Assembly: GCA_001600355.1 (NCBI GenBank)
Contig: BCJU01000003.1
Coordinates: 872,519 to 936,518, forward strand
Length of the DNA stretch: 64,000 bases
Direction of reading: 5' to 3'
Source: Meira nashicola
Taxonomy: Eukaryota > Basidiomycota > Exobasidiomycetes > Exobasidiales > Brachybasidiaceae
In this document: positions 63,609 to 64,000 of the stretch, one piece after another
How the letters are laid out: each line of letters begins with the position of its first letter
Position numbering within the stretch: the stretch's first letter is position 1
The notes under the pieces: model-generated
Told to the model about the DNA's origin: nothing
The model's database searches: none
The model's input: the letters and a program-made list of their open reading frames with translations, nothing else
Made by a program: the position numbers and the translations under genes

Positions 63609-64000
63609 ATGGAGTGCTCATTCGGAATTACAGGGAAAGGATATACGATCATTGCATCTGATTGCAATGCAGCAAGAAGTATCGTCAAAATGAAAGGTGA
63701 TGAAGATAAGATGAAAGTCTTGTCAAAACATTTGGTAATGGCATACAATGGTGAAGCAGGTGATACATTACAATTCTCCGAATACGTTGAGAGAAATTTA
63801 CGTCTATATGAAATCAGGTGAGTACAGATGAATTTTGAGATAGAAAAGATCCGAAACAAATATTGACTGAAATTGCGTTGCATTCACTTCTCACAGAAAC
63901 CATGTCGAATTACGTCCAAAGGCAGCAGGAAGTTGGATTCGTGCACAAGTTGCCGAATCACTACGTTCAAGAAAGCCATACCAAGTCAATTTGCTATTAG
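63609..64000 (+). CDS. PRE1: 20S proteasome beta-4 subunit (partial, cut by window end)
   Basis: Exon 1 is 63609-63817; a 79-bp intron (63818-63896, GTGAGT...CACAG) leads to exon 2 from 63897 to the window end. The first residues Met-Glu-Cys-Ser-Phe-Gly-Ile-Thr-Gly-Lys-Gly-Tyr lack a catalytic threonine, as expected for the inactive beta-4 (PSMB2/Pre1) subunit. Ala-Ser-Asp-Cys-Asn-Ala-Ala-Arg-Ser-Ile and Gly-Glu-Ala-Gly-Asp-Thr follow. About 104 residues are present, roughly half of the usual 200. The rest lies beyond the window. Confidence 0.9.

Overview
The window is a piece of nuclear genome from an AT-rich, intron-poor fungus. The evidence is short introns (mostly 65-83 bp) with GTRAGT donors and CTRAC-like branch sites, and typical fungal genes such as a Chs5-Arf1-binding exomer subunit, a Rax1-type RGS/membrane protein, Mtw1/Mis12, Emw1/TTC27, a Ctr copper transporter and Dap1. 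A basidiomycete yeast or dimorphic fungus (Ustilaginomycotina-like) is my best guess. That placement is an inference from gene style, not a database result.

Region 1 (1-5.7 kb) is the unusual part. It is a head-to-tail tandem array of seven related small secreted proteins. Each has a signal peptide followed by a cysteine-free, Lys/His-rich mature region that ends in a conserved Lys-Ser-x-Ser-Gly-[Asn/Lys]-His block. I do not recognise the family. Two copies are broken, one by an internal stop and one by a frameshift. The spacers between genes are partly duplicated and carry repeated CGCCCCTT (STRE-like) and TATA/TTTAAAA elements, so promoters and genes appear to have been copied together.

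Region 2 (5.9-33 kb) has, in order: the Drn1/CWF19L1 splicing-related protein, a TXNDC17-like thioredoxin, a secreted GH5 glucanase-like enzyme, a membrane GT2-like glycosyltransferase, a 2.4-kb gene-free stretch, a SET-domain protein, a DUF1275 membrane protein, a SelO/Fmp40 AMPylase, an Iec1-like C2H2 zinc-finger protein, Cab2 (coenzyme A synthesis), ornithine aminotransferase, a secreted double-psi beta-barrel protein, a Ctr copper transporter and a Pmp3 proteolipid.

Region 3 (33-64 kb) is dense housekeeping: Rax1-like, transaldolase, exomer ChAP, a SAM-domain protein with a hydrophobic tail, Dap1, a PWI/SRm160-like splicing protein, a TPR-like unknown, cyclophilin A with two in-frame starts, a single-pass membrane unknown, enolase, choline kinase, Gpn2, a coiled-coil unknown, Emw1/TTC27, Mtw1 and, cut by the window end, proteasome beta-4 (Pre1). 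Several convergent pairs are only 50-100 bp apart, whereas some promoters are 0.8-1.7 kb.

Gene models were built by hand. Splice sites were chosen so that the reading frame, the branch site and the conserved protein family all agree, and small first or last exons were recovered for several genes. No tRNA, rRNA, transposon or CRISPR array was found.
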